Source of the DNA: Lachnospiraceae bacterium
Lineage (GTDB): Bacteria; Bacillota; Clostridia; Lachnospirales; Lachnospiraceae
Assembly: GCA_014804425.1 (NCBI GenBank)
Contig: JAAUZV010000001.1
Location: 44,732 to 108,731, forward strand
Length of the DNA stretch: 64,000 nt
Direction of reading: 5' to 3'
The number at the start of each line of letters is the position of its first letter. The stretch's first letter is position 1. Positions 37,969 to 46,398 of the stretch are shown here, in pieces. The notes beneath the pieces were generated by a model. It had not been told where the DNA came from. It saw only the letters and a list, made by a program, of their open reading frames with translations, and ran no database searches. The position numbers were made by a program, and so were the translations under genes.

Positions 37969-39795
37969 TTACTCGCCGTCGTCCGTGTTTTCTACCGCAT
38001 CACTGATACCGACACCTGCCTCGTCCGCTGCATTGTCTTCATCGGTCGATCCGCTCCACGCACCCAAACCGGAGAATACACCCTCTACGCTGAACGTTAC
38101 GCCCTGCGTTATGTTTTCGGTTGTGTCAAAATTATAGTATTGATTTCCCGGACTTCCTACGACCTCACCGCCGACTACCATTTCAAGTATGCCGTCGCCG
38201 TCCACATCCACGAATATGGCCTCCCTGCCATCATTAATGCCATTGACACTTAAGCCCGCAATGCTCGTAAACGTGCGGAGCTGCTCAATACACTCTGCCG
38301 CCTCCTCTTTGGTCGCAACAGTCACGGACATGGTAAAGCCGGTCGCATTTACATGCATCGTACTGATATAAAACGCATGCGGCATCTTCCGTTCCATCTC
38401 TTCAATGAATTCTACAAGATACTGCGTCACAAGCCGTGTCTGTCCATATGCGGCAAACATATATTCATAAGCCTGTTTCGTCGTCGTATATTCTAAATAA
38501 TCCGGCACATACTGCTGTGCCAGCGACTGTACTTCCGCACGGCGGCGCGTATTCTCTTCCGCCGCCTCACTGTATGGCACGTAAGCGACAACAAACCACG
38601 CAATGGAAATGATCAGGCAAAGGATCAAAACCGATACCGCTAACAGCGGTGTTAATGTCACTTTTCCTTTTTCCTTCTTTTCCGCGTTCTTAGACGGAAG
38701 GAAGCCAAGCGGCGCAACAGCCGCACCGAGACATGCGATGTATCCGCCAAATCCGGTCTCACGGAATGCCTTCGCGAGATTAAAGCCCTCCGCCTTCGTC
38801 AGTACAACGATCCTCATTCCGAGCTCATTCGTCAAAAGCTTGCTGAGCCCGCTGAAATCACCGCCTAATCCTGTCAGATAGGTTGTATCAATCTGCTTTC
38901 CGTAATTGCGGGAATTATAAAAATCAATCACGCGCGCGATACCGCTGATGAGTGTCTCTAAAGCCCCTGTTATCTGCTGTCTGGCAGAAGCAAACTGCTC
39001 ACCCTCGTCTAACTCGCCGTCCTCCTCGTTCACATCCGCAATATCCGTCCTTGCACGCAGCGTGCGGTTGACACAGGTTTTTCTCCTCAGCAGTTCTACT
39101 GCTTCTTTATAATCCGCTACCTCATATACTCTTGTCCTGATGAGTGTTTCGACCGCCTCATCCACACCGTAGGGAATACTTCTTTGCAAAACAAGCTGTC
39201 CTTCCTCCAAAACCGTAATGATGGAGGAGCGCTCATCCACTTTGACCACCATCTGTATGCCGTTGCTGCATTCTTTTTTGATGACCTGAAAGATACTGTT
39301 TCCGCTGTAGTCCATGGCGACAAGCGTCAGCCCGCAGCGTTCCGCCAAGGTATAGTAACCCTCAAGCAGCGTCTGCGGTGCCGCGAATACCATCACCTTA
39401 CGCTGCATCTTATCCTTTTCTTCGCCGACCATGCCAAGCAAGGTATAGGAAATTTCATACCGACTGATATCTACCGGAAAATAATCGGAGGCATTTGCAC
39501 GGACAATCGTCTCCACTTTATTCTCCTTGACATTTGGCAGAACAACCTCGCGGCTTGCGATCTTAGAGGACGTGATCGTAAACACAACCTGCTTTGTTTT
39601 CATTTTTCTTGCCATGAGTGCGTCATTAATGATCGCAACCAGGTCACCCGTTACATTCAACTCTCCGTCGTTCAGTATTCCGTCCGGCGTCTGAAGATTC
39701 ACGCATCGGTAAATCTTGGGACTCTTTGCCTTAAAATCGGTCTCAATGATCTTGATCAGTGAATAGCCGATTTCCACGCTTAGCACCTTTGCCAT
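37969..39795 (-). CDS. PilM-PilN fusion pilus assembly protein
   Basis: A 608-residue protein. Residues 1 to about 365 are PilM, an actin-like ATPase fold (VLSVEIGYSLIKIIETDFKA start; TYLTGLGGDFSGLSKLL near 300). A membrane helix (about 385-405) follows, then a PilN-like periplasmic-type region with coiled coil and RNA-binding-like beta fold (YISTMHVNATGFTMSVTVAT). These are separate proteins in Pseudomonas. A C-terminal extension carries DVDGDGILEMVVGGE (near 530) and an acidic tail. It lies between pilD and the PilO-like gene. No frameshift is apparent, so this is a genuine fusion. Confidence 0.82.
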   Translation of the reverse strand: MAKVLSVEIGYSLIKIIETDFKAKSPKIYRCVNLQTPDGILNDGELNVTGDLVAIINDALMARKMKTKQVVFTITSSKIASREVVLPNVKENKVETIVRANASDYFPVDISRYEISYTLLGMVGEEKDKMQRKVMVFAAPQTLLEGYYTLAERCGLTLVAMDYSGNSIFQVIKKECSNGIQMVVKVDERSSIITVLEEGQLVLQRSIPYGVDEAVETLIRTRVYEVADYKEAVELLRRKTCVNRTLRARTDIADVNEEDGELDEGEQFASARQQITGALETLISGIARVIDFYNSRNYGKQIDTTYLTGLGGDFSGLSKLLTNELGMRIVVLTKAEGFNLAKAFRETGFGGYIACLGAAVAPLGFLPSKNAEKKEKGKVTLTPLLAVSVLILCLIISIAWFVVAYVPYSEAAEENTRRRAEVQSLAQQYVPDYLEYTTTKQAYEYMFAAYGQTRLVTQYLVEFIEEMERKMPHAFYISTMHVNATGFTMSVTVATKEEAAECIEQLRTFTSIAGLSVNGINDGREAIFVDVDGDGILEMVVGGEVVGSPGNQYYNFDTTENITQGVTFSVEGVFSGLGAWSGSTDEDNAADEAGVGISDAVENTDDGE

Positions 39796-39994
39796 CTGTA
39801 TGTTTCCCCCTTCAATGGAAATTTTCTGTCGTATGCAAAGCTATGAACTGCAGTCCCTGCAGCCCGCAGCTTAACACACGCGCACATTACAATCTCTAAA
39901 CATGCAAAAAAACCACAGTGAAACTCCCACGTAGTTACTTGCTTTTTGCTATTCACTTAGCGCCTATGTATCGTCCTTTTATCATAACGACACC

Positions 39995-40753
39995 TCATGA
40001 GTAAAGCTTCAAATACCACGTGAGCAGCCTATCGCCCCATAAAAGAGCAATCCAGACGCCCGCCGCAAGATAAGGTCCCATTGCCAACATATGATCTGCC
40101 TTTGACACTTTCATGCGTGTAATGTGAATAACAGACCCCAACACACATCCGATCAAAAATCCAAGTATTATTTTTTTCCAGCCGAGCAACAGACCACAAG
40201 CTGCCATCAGCTTAATATCACCGCCGCCGATCGCCCTTCCCTTCGAGAGAAGATAGAGTATGTAGAGAAATACACTGACAGCAAGGAAGCCGATTCCCCA
40301 TTCCAGCCAGTCACCAAGATGGAGTACAAGGTGAATCAGCCCCAGTGCCAGTATAAAAAGATTGATCCCAAAAGGAATCTCATAGGTCCTAAAATCGATT
40401 ATGCTCAGCACCAAAAGTGCCGAAGTCAGGAGGCAGTAGAGTAAAGAATCTACGTTCACTCCATTTACATAAAAGACCACTACATACAAGACTCCGTTCA
40501 GAGCCTCAATCAGAGGATACTGGACGGATAGCTTCTGCTTACATTTGCGGCACTTCCCTCCCAACGCGGCATAGCTTGCAAGCGGAATCAAATCGTACCA
40601 CTTTAACTGATAGCCGCAGCCCATACAATGCGAGCGTATTTTTACAATATTCTCTTTTGCCGGAATCCGATAAATGCAGACATTGCAAAAGCTGCCGATC
40701 ACGATTCCGTATAAAAAGATCACGACGCCAAGCAGGATGGTCGGTGTTGTCAT
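39995..40753 (-). CDS. pilD: Prepilin peptidase (PilD, A24 aspartic protease)
   Basis: A 252-residue polytopic membrane enzyme. The zinc-binding tetracysteine motif is complete (C43, C46, C68, C71) and both A24 catalytic aspartates are present (Asp120 in IIDFRTYEIP and Asp179 in GGGDIKLM). It cleaves the class III signals of the pilins in this locus and may N-methylate them. It is downstream of the major pilin, beyond a strong hairpin. The ribosome-binding site is weak. Normal length. Confidence 0.94.
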   Translation of the reverse strand: MTTPTILLGVVIFLYGIVIGSFCNVCIYRIPAKENIVKIRSHCMGCGYQLKWYDLIPLASYAALGGKCRKCKQKLSVQYPLIEALNGVLYVVVFYVNGVNVDSLLYCLLTSALLVLSIIDFRTYEIPFGINLFILALGLIHLVLHLGDWLEWGIGFLAVSVFLYILYLLSKGRAIGGGDIKLMAACGLLLGWKKIILGFLIGCVLGSVIHITRMKVSKADHMLAMGPYLAAGVWIALLWGDRLLTWYLKLYS

Positions 40754-40928
40754 AGGGTTCTTCTGCCTTCTTCAGCAAATGTGTGATGTATTGCATGTTA
40801 CGTTTGCGTCCGTGTATGTATCTTTCCACGGTATGTTCTTATCAGGTTCGCGTGTAGGGTTACGCTTTCCTTTGCCAGCCCCGGTATGTACTTCGGGCTT
40901 CAAGAACAATGTGTCATAAATAACTACT

Positions 40929-40968
40929 CCTCTCCTGCAGAATTACAGTATGATTCCTGCAGGAGAGG
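40929..40968 (-). other. Strong hairpin between major pilin and prepilin peptidase
   Basis: A perfect 12-bp inverted repeat (CCTCTCCTGCAG and CTGCAGGAGAGG) with a 16-base loop, about 50 bases after the pilin stop. On the minus strand it is followed by AGTAGTTATTTATG, not a clean T-run. It may be a partial terminator or an mRNA-stabilising element letting the pilin be made in excess over pilD. Confidence 0.7.
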
Positions 40969-41020
40969 CTAAGTGTTATGGTTTCTTTATTACAGAAATG
41001 CTGATAACATCGTTATCGCA

Positions 41021-41500
41021 TTATTCTGTAATCAGATTCGTACCGTCTGTGATGTTGGTTGTTGCTCCGGTATTCGTATCAGCTACAACGGCCTGCACAT
41101 TACCCTGCGAATCTACGCTAAAGATAATATAAATGGTAGTAACATCAGACGTACCGTTTGACCACTTCTGGGACTTTAACTGAATCTTGTCAATGCTCGT
41201 TCCCGTTAAAATAGTTGCCAGATCAGCCGTGCTGCAGTTTCCAGGATTAGCAACAGCCGTGTTGGTCGTTGTAAGCGTTACATAACCCGTCGGATTCAGA
41301 TTTGTCATCGGATCTGCATAATCAATCTGTACCGCTCTGATGATCTGATCAACCGTGTCTCTGTCTGCAGACTTTCTGGAACGCTCTACGAACTTTAAGT
41401 ACTGCGGTGCCAATACACCGATGAGGATTGCCATGATGGCAATAACGATAATCAGCTCGACAAGGGAGAAGCCCTTGTCATTCATTCTCTTCTTTTCCAT
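41021..41500 (-). CDS. pilA: Major type IV pilin
   Basis: A 159-residue prepilin with a short basic leader, G10 before FSLVELIIVIAIMAILIGVL and Glu15 as mature position 5, a canonical class III signal. The mature protein is about 149 residues, with a C-terminal beta domain rich in Asn and Thr and a single Cys (NCSTADL). Its size, strong AGGAG site and strong promoter point to the structural pilin rather than a minor one. It lies first in the pilus locus. I use pilA as a generic symbol. Confidence 0.88.
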   Translation of the reverse strand: MEKKRMNDKGFSLVELIIVIAIMAILIGVLAPQYLKFVERSRKSADRDTVDQIIRAVQIDYADPMTNLNPTGYVTLTTTNTAVANPGNCSTADLATILTGTSIDKIQLKSQKWSNGTSDVTTIYIIFSVDSQGNVQAVVADTNTGATTNITDGTNLITE

Positions 41501-41701
41501 ATTCTTTCTCTCCTTTTTGATTGGTTTCTAGGAGTCTCCCCCCTATTATTTAAGCAGTCCGCCCCTACTTGCAGACTGATTAAACCAAGTATGTACTGTC
41601 CTTCCGGTCTGTTGACCGTGCCACGGCTGCGTGAACACACAAGCAATTTGCTTGGGCAAATTGCTTGAGCAATCTGCCATATCTCCGCAACCTTTTGTTG
41701 C
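41501..41701 (-). ncRNA. Structured pilA leader RNA with mutually exclusive hairpins (candidate switch)
   Basis: About 200 bases between the pilA promoter and the coding region can form several stems: a 5' hairpin GCAAC-5-GTTGC (41687-41701), a 10-bp stem (41655-41678), a 12-bp stem (41640-41667) that shares bases with the previous one, and an 8-bp stem CAGTCTGC/GCGGACTG with an 8-base loop (41555-41578). The two central stems cannot form together, the arrangement of a regulatory switch. It does not match the c-di-GMP-I core. No named family is recognised. Confidence 0.5.
41546..41680 (-). CDS. 44-codon reading frame within the pilA leader
   Basis: An open frame MADCSSNLPKQIACVFTQPW and onward, ending GGLLK, starts within the overlapping hairpins. 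A GGAG lies only two bases before its ATG, a poor spacing, so translation is doubtful. If translated, ribosome position would decide which hairpin forms. It may simply be a by-product of structured RNA. No family recognised. Confidence 0.25.
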   Translation of the reverse strand: MADCSSNLPKQIACVFTQPWHGQQTGRTVHTWFNQSASRGGLLK

Positions 41702-41706
41702 TTTCC

Positions 41707-41735
41707 ATTATACACCCTTTACACGAATATGCCAA
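41707..41735 (-). promoter_or_regulatory. Strong sigma-A promoter of the major pilin gene
   Basis: TTGGCA (41730-41735), 17-base spacer, TATAAT (41707-41712) on the minus strand, followed by TGG. The predicted start near 41700 coincides with the first leader hairpin. The 323 bases upstream of pilA hold this promoter, the structured leader and a weak A/T hairpin after the preceding gene. Confidence 0.75.
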
Positions 41736-41823
41736 TATTTTTGCAAATTTTTATGTTTCTCATGTTAATTTTGTATAATTTCACAATTTTTGTCGCCCGC
41801 AATTGGTAAAAAAGACTGTTCTT

Positions 41824-43461
41824 TTATACGCCTTCCGGCTCACTGTTCAAGACGGAAAATGCAATATTCGTTGCGTGATCCGCCACACGCTCCAACCCGG
41901 AGATAATATCCGAAAAGATCATGCCCGCCTCGGGCGTGCATTCGTTGCGCGTCAGGCGCTCTACATGAAGCCGCTGCAACTCGCGCTCTTTTTCGTCAAC
42001 GGCATCCTCTAAATGCAGAATATCCTCCAAGTGTTCTTCCTCACCCGTGGAAAACATCTCCACGGAAAACCGGACAAGCGTATTCACCATGTTGAGCATC
42101 TCACCCATTTCACGCTGTGCGCTCTTGCTGAAAGCCACGCCGGTCTCTATTCTCTGGACCGCCGCATCCGCCACATTCTCAGCATGATCTCCGATGCGTT
42201 CAATATCATTGACCACATGAAAAAGTGCGCCGATGTTTTTGCGGTCCTCGATCGGCAGCGTGGTCTGATTGATCTTGACAAGGTAATCCGTAATGGCATG
42301 GTTTAAGAAATTGATATTCTTTTCCACCTCATACACTTTGTCAATATCCTCTTTATCCAGCGTGATGAGCGCATTCATGGCGCGGTTTAAATTCTCGTCC
42401 GCCAGGGATACCATGCGCTCTAATTCCTTTGTCGCGCCGACCACGGCGGTCGCCGGATTAAATACCGTATGATCGCCGATGTATTTTAACTGATAATTCT
42501 CCCTGTCGTCCACTTTTTTGTCCGTGCCCGGAATGATCAGATACGTCAGCTTTACGATCAGGTCGGAAAACGGCAGGAGCACCAATACCTGCACCACCTT
42601 AAACAGCGTGTGCGTATTTGCCACAAAGCGCCCCGCATTGCCGGAGATCGCATAAATCGCGTCCATGATCGGCTCTAGTGCGACCTGCAGTACGATAAAC
42701 ATCAAAACCGTGCCGATAATATTAAACAAAAAGTGGATCATCGCCGCACGCTTCGCGTCCTTATTTCCCGTCATGGAGGTCAGGAGCGCCGATGTGCAGG
42801 CGCCGATATTACATCCAAGAATGATATACATACAGATCGACAGCTCAAGAAGCCCCTGATTCGCCATCAGCAGCATGATGCTGACAGTCACGGAGGAGCT
42901 CTGGATCACTGCCGTTAAGACCGTTCCCAGCAAAACAGCCAGAAACGGATTGGTCAGGGAGGCGAACAGTTCCACGATATGCGGATTCTCTTTTAATCCG
43001 CTCATCGCTACGGACATATTATTCAGTCCTAAAAAAAGCACGCCGAAGCCGACAATGATCTCAGCAAACTTGGTGATATTCCGGTTTTTGGAAAACATGA
43101 GCAGAAGAACACCGACCAGAAGAAACAGCGGCGCGATTTCCGACAGGTTAAAAGAAACAAGCTGCGATGTGACCGTCGTACCGATATTGGCTCCGAAAAT
43201 CACCCCCGCTGCCTGATAGAGGTTCATAAGTCCCGCATTGACAAAGCTGACTACCATCACGGTACACGCGGAGGACGACTGTATGATCCCCGTAAAAATG
43301 ACTCCGACAAGCATGCCTGTCAGACGGTTCGTTGTAAAAAATTCCAAAATAGAACGCAGCTTCGCTCCCGCTGCCTTCTCGATTCCCTCGCTCATCAGGC
43401 GCATGCCGAGTAAAAAAAGTCCAAGTCCACCTGCCAAAGCTAACAAAGTACCTGCGCTCAT
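41824..43461 (-). CDS. Na/Pi cotransporter family protein with PhoU-like tail
   Basis: A 545-residue protein with two inverted Na/Pi-cotransporter repeats, each with a QSS motif (GIIQSSSACTVMV near residue 60 and AVIQSSSVTVSIML near 180), and a C-terminal PhoU-like helical domain (about 345-545, including HVVNDIERIGDHAENVADAA). This is the NptA/YjbB-type layout for sodium-linked phosphate movement. The ATG at 43461 has GAGGG 9 bases upstream; a TTG 12 codons earlier lacks one. It is followed by the pilus promoter, so it is probably a separate unit. Confidence 0.9.
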   Translation of the reverse strand: MSAGTLLALAGGLGLFLLGMRLMSEGIEKAAGAKLRSILEFFTTNRLTGMLVGVIFTGIIQSSSACTVMVVSFVNAGLMNLYQAAGVIFGANIGTTVTSQLVSFNLSEIAPLFLLVGVLLLMFSKNRNITKFAEIIVGFGVLFLGLNNMSVAMSGLKENPHIVELFASLTNPFLAVLLGTVLTAVIQSSSVTVSIMLLMANQGLLELSICMYIILGCNIGACTSALLTSMTGNKDAKRAAMIHFLFNIIGTVLMFIVLQVALEPIMDAIYAISGNAGRFVANTHTLFKVVQVLVLLPFSDLIVKLTYLIIPGTDKKVDDRENYQLKYIGDHTVFNPATAVVGATKELERMVSLADENLNRAMNALITLDKEDIDKVYEVEKNINFLNHAITDYLVKINQTTLPIEDRKNIGALFHVVNDIERIGDHAENVADAAVQRIETGVAFSKSAQREMGEMLNMVNTLVRFSVEMFSTGEEEHLEDILHLEDAVDEKERELQRLHVERLTRNECTPEAGMIFSDIISGLERVADHATNIAFSVLNSEPEGV

Positions 43462-43515
43462 TCGTTGAATCCCTCGTATTTTACTGTCTGTAACCAAATC
43501 TTTCCCTTACCTATA

Positions 43516-44439
43516 TTAAGGGATATTGCAGAAAAATGCAAGTCCGTCCCTCCGGTCCGCCGCAAGCTGCTCTTTTAACGCCTCCACGCTCTCAAAACGC
43601 TGTTCCGGCCGCTTATAGGACAACAGCTGCACTTCAATGCTGCTCCCGTATATTTCTTCCTCAAAATCATAGATATAGGTTTCCACGCCGACCGATTCCT
43701 TATCGCCAACCGTCGGTTTCCTGCCGATATTGGTTATACCGCGGTATATCTGATCGCCAATCCGGACACGGGAAAAATAAACGCCGAACGGCGGAAATAA
43801 TTTGCCCTCCTCGGGAATCAGATTGACCGTCGGCATATCGAGCGTCTTTCCGAGACTCCTGCCGTGACAGACTGTTCCGCGAAACGTATAGGGACGGCCG
43901 AGCAGCTTTTCCGCCTGCTCCATATGTCCGGCGCGCACCTCACTCCGCACCTGCGTCGAGCCGACCGGCACGCCGCCGACGCACACTTTTTCAATTTCCG
44001 CCACCTCAAATCCGTGGATTCTCGCATAGCGCTTCAAAAGCTCCATATCTCCCGCGCCCTTATGTCCAAAAGAAACATCCGAGCCTGCCACCACAACCTT
44101 TGCTTTGAGCTGACCGACAAGCACCTGCTCAATAAACGCGGTCGGCGCCATTGCCGCTGTCCGGCGGTTCATCGGAAATTCCCACAGCACATCGATTCCC
44201 ATCTGCGCAAACAGTTCCCGCTTTTCCGCGGGTGTTGTCAGCTCCTCCTGTTTTTCTCCCGTAAACAGGGCATTCGGACTCGGATAGAACGTAAAGACGG
44301 CTGCCGCAAGCCCGTCTTCTTTTGCCGACAGCACATACTCTAACAGCTTTCTGTGTCCCACATGGACGCCGTCAAATTTTCCGATCGCCACACAGCTTGG
44401 CTCTCCCATATGAAATTGGGTATCCGTGATGATGTTCAT
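43516..44439 (-). CDS. ribF: Bifunctional riboflavin kinase / FAD synthetase
   Basis: A 307-residue protein. The N-terminal nucleotidyltransferase domain has GKFDGVHVGHR (residues 20-30) and AGSDVSFGHKGAGD. The C-terminal flavokinase domain has MPTVNLIPEEG and GITNIGRKPTVG. It makes FMN and FAD from riboflavin. It follows truB by about 25 bases, the common infB-rbfA-truB-ribF order. An in-frame TTG three codons upstream is an alternative start. Confidence 0.95.
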   Translation of the reverse strand: MNIITDTQFHMGEPSCVAIGKFDGVHVGHRKLLEYVLSAKEDGLAAAVFTFYPSPNALFTGEKQEELTTPAEKRELFAQMGIDVLWEFPMNRRTAAMAPTAFIEQVLVGQLKAKVVVAGSDVSFGHKGAGDMELLKRYARIHGFEVAEIEKVCVGGVPVGSTQVRSEVRAGHMEQAEKLLGRPYTFRGTVCHGRSLGKTLDMPTVNLIPEEGKLFPPFGVYFSRVRIGDQIYRGITNIGRKPTVGDKESVGVETYIYDFEEEIYGSSIEVQLLSYKRPEQRFESVEALKEQLAADRRDGLAFFCNIP

Positions 44440-44464
44440 GTTGATCAACCCTGCCCTTTCCCGC

Positions 44465-45424
44465 TTAGCGCCATTTCCCCAGAAAAAAGATCTTCACCGG
44501 TTTCAGCATGCGTTCCCGCTCATGATAAGCGTATACGCCGCAAAACCGTCCGTCGCTGTGATACATCCGCACCTGCTGTCCGTCCGCCAAACGGCCGCTG
44601 ACCGTGCGCTCAATCTGCGCCGCCGCACATTCTGCCATACGCTCCGTCATCCGCGCAGTCTGCTCTACCCTGACCGGGTTCCCGTTATCCAAAAAACGCT
44701 GCGCCCCTCCTCTCACCCGCATGGGCACAAGCGATGAAAACACGGTCTCCACAGGCAGGATCAGCTCGTCCAGCCTGTCCTCATCACGAAACCGCTCAAT
44801 CTGCGCCAGAGTATTTGCCTCATCCAGCGTAAATTGCGAAACCCGCGTACGCACCAGACTCTGCATGCATCCGCCGCAGCCAAGCTTTTCCCCAATATCC
44901 TGACAGAGCGTTCGGATATAGGTGCCTTTTGAGCAATGTACCTGCATGGTCACGAGCGGCAGCTCCATCTGCGTGATCGTAAGCTCATGAATCGTTACCC
45001 TTCTTTTTGCCCGCTCAACCACTTTTCCCTGTCTTGCCAGATCACAGAGTTTCTGCCCGTTTACCTTTAATGCCGAATACATCGGCGGCATCTGGTCGTA
45101 TTCCCCGACAAAAGACAATGCCGCCTGCCTGATGCGCGCCTCATCCTCCGGCACCTTTCCCGTCCGCAGCACTTCTCCCGTCATATCCTGCGTATCCGTC
45201 ACAATGCCAAGGCGCATGACCGCCCGATATTCCTTGGACTTATCCGTCAGCATATCGCAGAGCTTTGTCGCGCTGCCGATACAGACGGGGAGCACGCCCT
45301 CCGCATCCGGATCCAGCGTGCCCGTGTGTCCTATTTTTTTGATCTTCAGGATGCCGCGCAGCTTGGCGACCACGTCAAAGGAGGTAAATCCTTTTTCCTT
45401 ATATACATTGATGATGCCGTCCAT
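44465..45424 (-). CDS. truB: tRNA pseudouridine55 synthase
   Basis: A 319-residue enzyme with the TruB motif GHTGTLDPDAEGVLPV; catalytic aspartate Asp38. KGTYIRTLCQDIGEKLGCGG is also diagnostic. It forms pseudouridine 55 in the T-loop of tRNA. AGGAG precedes the ATG. It sits between nrnA and ribF. Confidence 0.96.
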   Translation of the reverse strand: MDGIINVYKEKGFTSFDVVAKLRGILKIKKIGHTGTLDPDAEGVLPVCIGSATKLCDMLTDKSKEYRAVMRLGIVTDTQDMTGEVLRTGKVPEDEARIRQAALSFVGEYDQMPPMYSALKVNGQKLCDLARQGKVVERAKRRVTIHELTITQMELPLVTMQVHCSKGTYIRTLCQDIGEKLGCGGCMQSLVRTRVSQFTLDEANTLAQIERFRDEDRLDELILPVETVFSSLVPMRVRGGAQRFLDNGNPVRVEQTARMTERMAECAAAQIERTVSGRLADGQQVRMYHSDGRFCGVYAYHERERMLKPVKIFFLGKWR

Positions 45425-45437
45425 GCGCGCTCTCCTT

Positions 45438-46391
45438 TCACATCTGTTTTGCGATCTGCCCTGAGAGATTGTTGATCACATCATGAAAGGTTCCCGTCAT
45501 CGTACAGCCTGCCGCCCGCACATGCCCGCCGCCGCCAAAGAACGCGGCAACCCTGGCAACATCCACCGTCCCGCAGGAACGGAGACTGACCTTATACGTC
45601 AGTGTGTCCGTTTCATATAAGAAAATAGCGACCTCAACGCCCTTCGTGATGCGCAGCTGATTGACAATGCCGTCTAAATCCTTCGGTCCCGCTCCGTAAA
45701 ATTCCATGGTCTTGCGGCTGACACCGCCGGCAATGCAGCGCCCGTCCATAAACAAAAAGCTCTCCAATACCGCCCTGCCTAAGATCTGGTTCTGCACGTA
45801 GGTCTTTTCATAAAAGGTCTCGTCAATGATCTTCGAAAAATCAAAGCCGTATTCGATCAGATCCGCCGCAATGCGGAGCGTCTTCGGCGACGTGCAGGAA
45901 TAATGAAGCACTCCCGTATCATGAATGATCCCGATATAAACCGCTTTTGCGATCTCGGCATCCATATTGTCTTTTCCGATCAGTTCGTAGACCAGCTCCG
46001 ACGTGGAGCTTGCTTCAGCATCGATCATATTGTCCATCCCGCAGCCGTTTACATTGCTGATATGGTGATCGATATTCACCGTATGCTTTGCCGCCTGAAA
46101 ATAACGCTCCGCATCGCCAAGCCGGTCGGTTGTGCAGTCCAATGCAAAAAACACATCGAACGGCTCGCGCTCCGGAAACTCACTGATGATCTCGTCAAAG
46201 CCGCTGATGCACTGGAAGATGTCCCCCGGTTTTTCCAAAAAAAGCTCAACCCGCTTATCCGGGTACTTTTTTTTCAAAAAAAGATAACATGCCAAACAAG
46301 CGCCGACACAGTCGCCGTCCGGACGGACATGACCGCCGATGCCAATGCTTTCCGCCGTATCACATATCTTAGATAATTCTAAACGCCCCAT
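45438..46391 (-). CDS. nrnA: Bifunctional oligoribonuclease / PAP phosphatase NrnA
   Basis: A 317-residue DHH/DHHA1 phosphoesterase. Motifs: HVRPDGDC (21-28), DHH at 108-110, and GGGGHVRAAG in the DHHA1 domain. NrnA degrades short RNAs and dinucleotides, including pGpG from c-di-GMP breakdown, and 3'-phosphoadenosine phosphate. That is relevant to the HD-GYP protein nearby, though linkage is inference. The ATG at 46391 starts 8 bases after the rbfA stop; 15 upstream in-frame codons would overlap rbfA. Confidence 0.93.
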   Translation of the reverse strand: MGRLELSKICDTAESIGIGGHVRPDGDCVGACLACYLFLKKKYPDKRVELFLEKPGDIFQCISGFDEIISEFPEREPFDVFFALDCTTDRLGDAERYFQAAKHTVNIDHHISNVNGCGMDNMIDAEASSTSELVYELIGKDNMDAEIAKAVYIGIIHDTGVLHYSCTSPKTLRIAADLIEYGFDFSKIIDETFYEKTYVQNQILGRAVLESFLFMDGRCIAGGVSRKTMEFYGAGPKDLDGIVNQLRITKGVEVAIFLYETDTLTYKVSLRSCGTVDVARVAAFFGGGGHVRAAGCTMTGTFHDVINNLSGQIAKQM

Positions 46392-46398
46392 ATTGTCC

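Noticed and set aside
40539..40829. Small minus-strand open frame overlapping the start of pilD
   Set aside because: It runs in a different phase across pilD, has no recognisable product and no clear ribosome-binding site.
41501..41701. c-di-GMP-I or -II riboswitch upstream of pilA
   Set aside because: The structured leader lacks the conserved core sequences I know for either class, so I report it only as an unassigned structured RNA.
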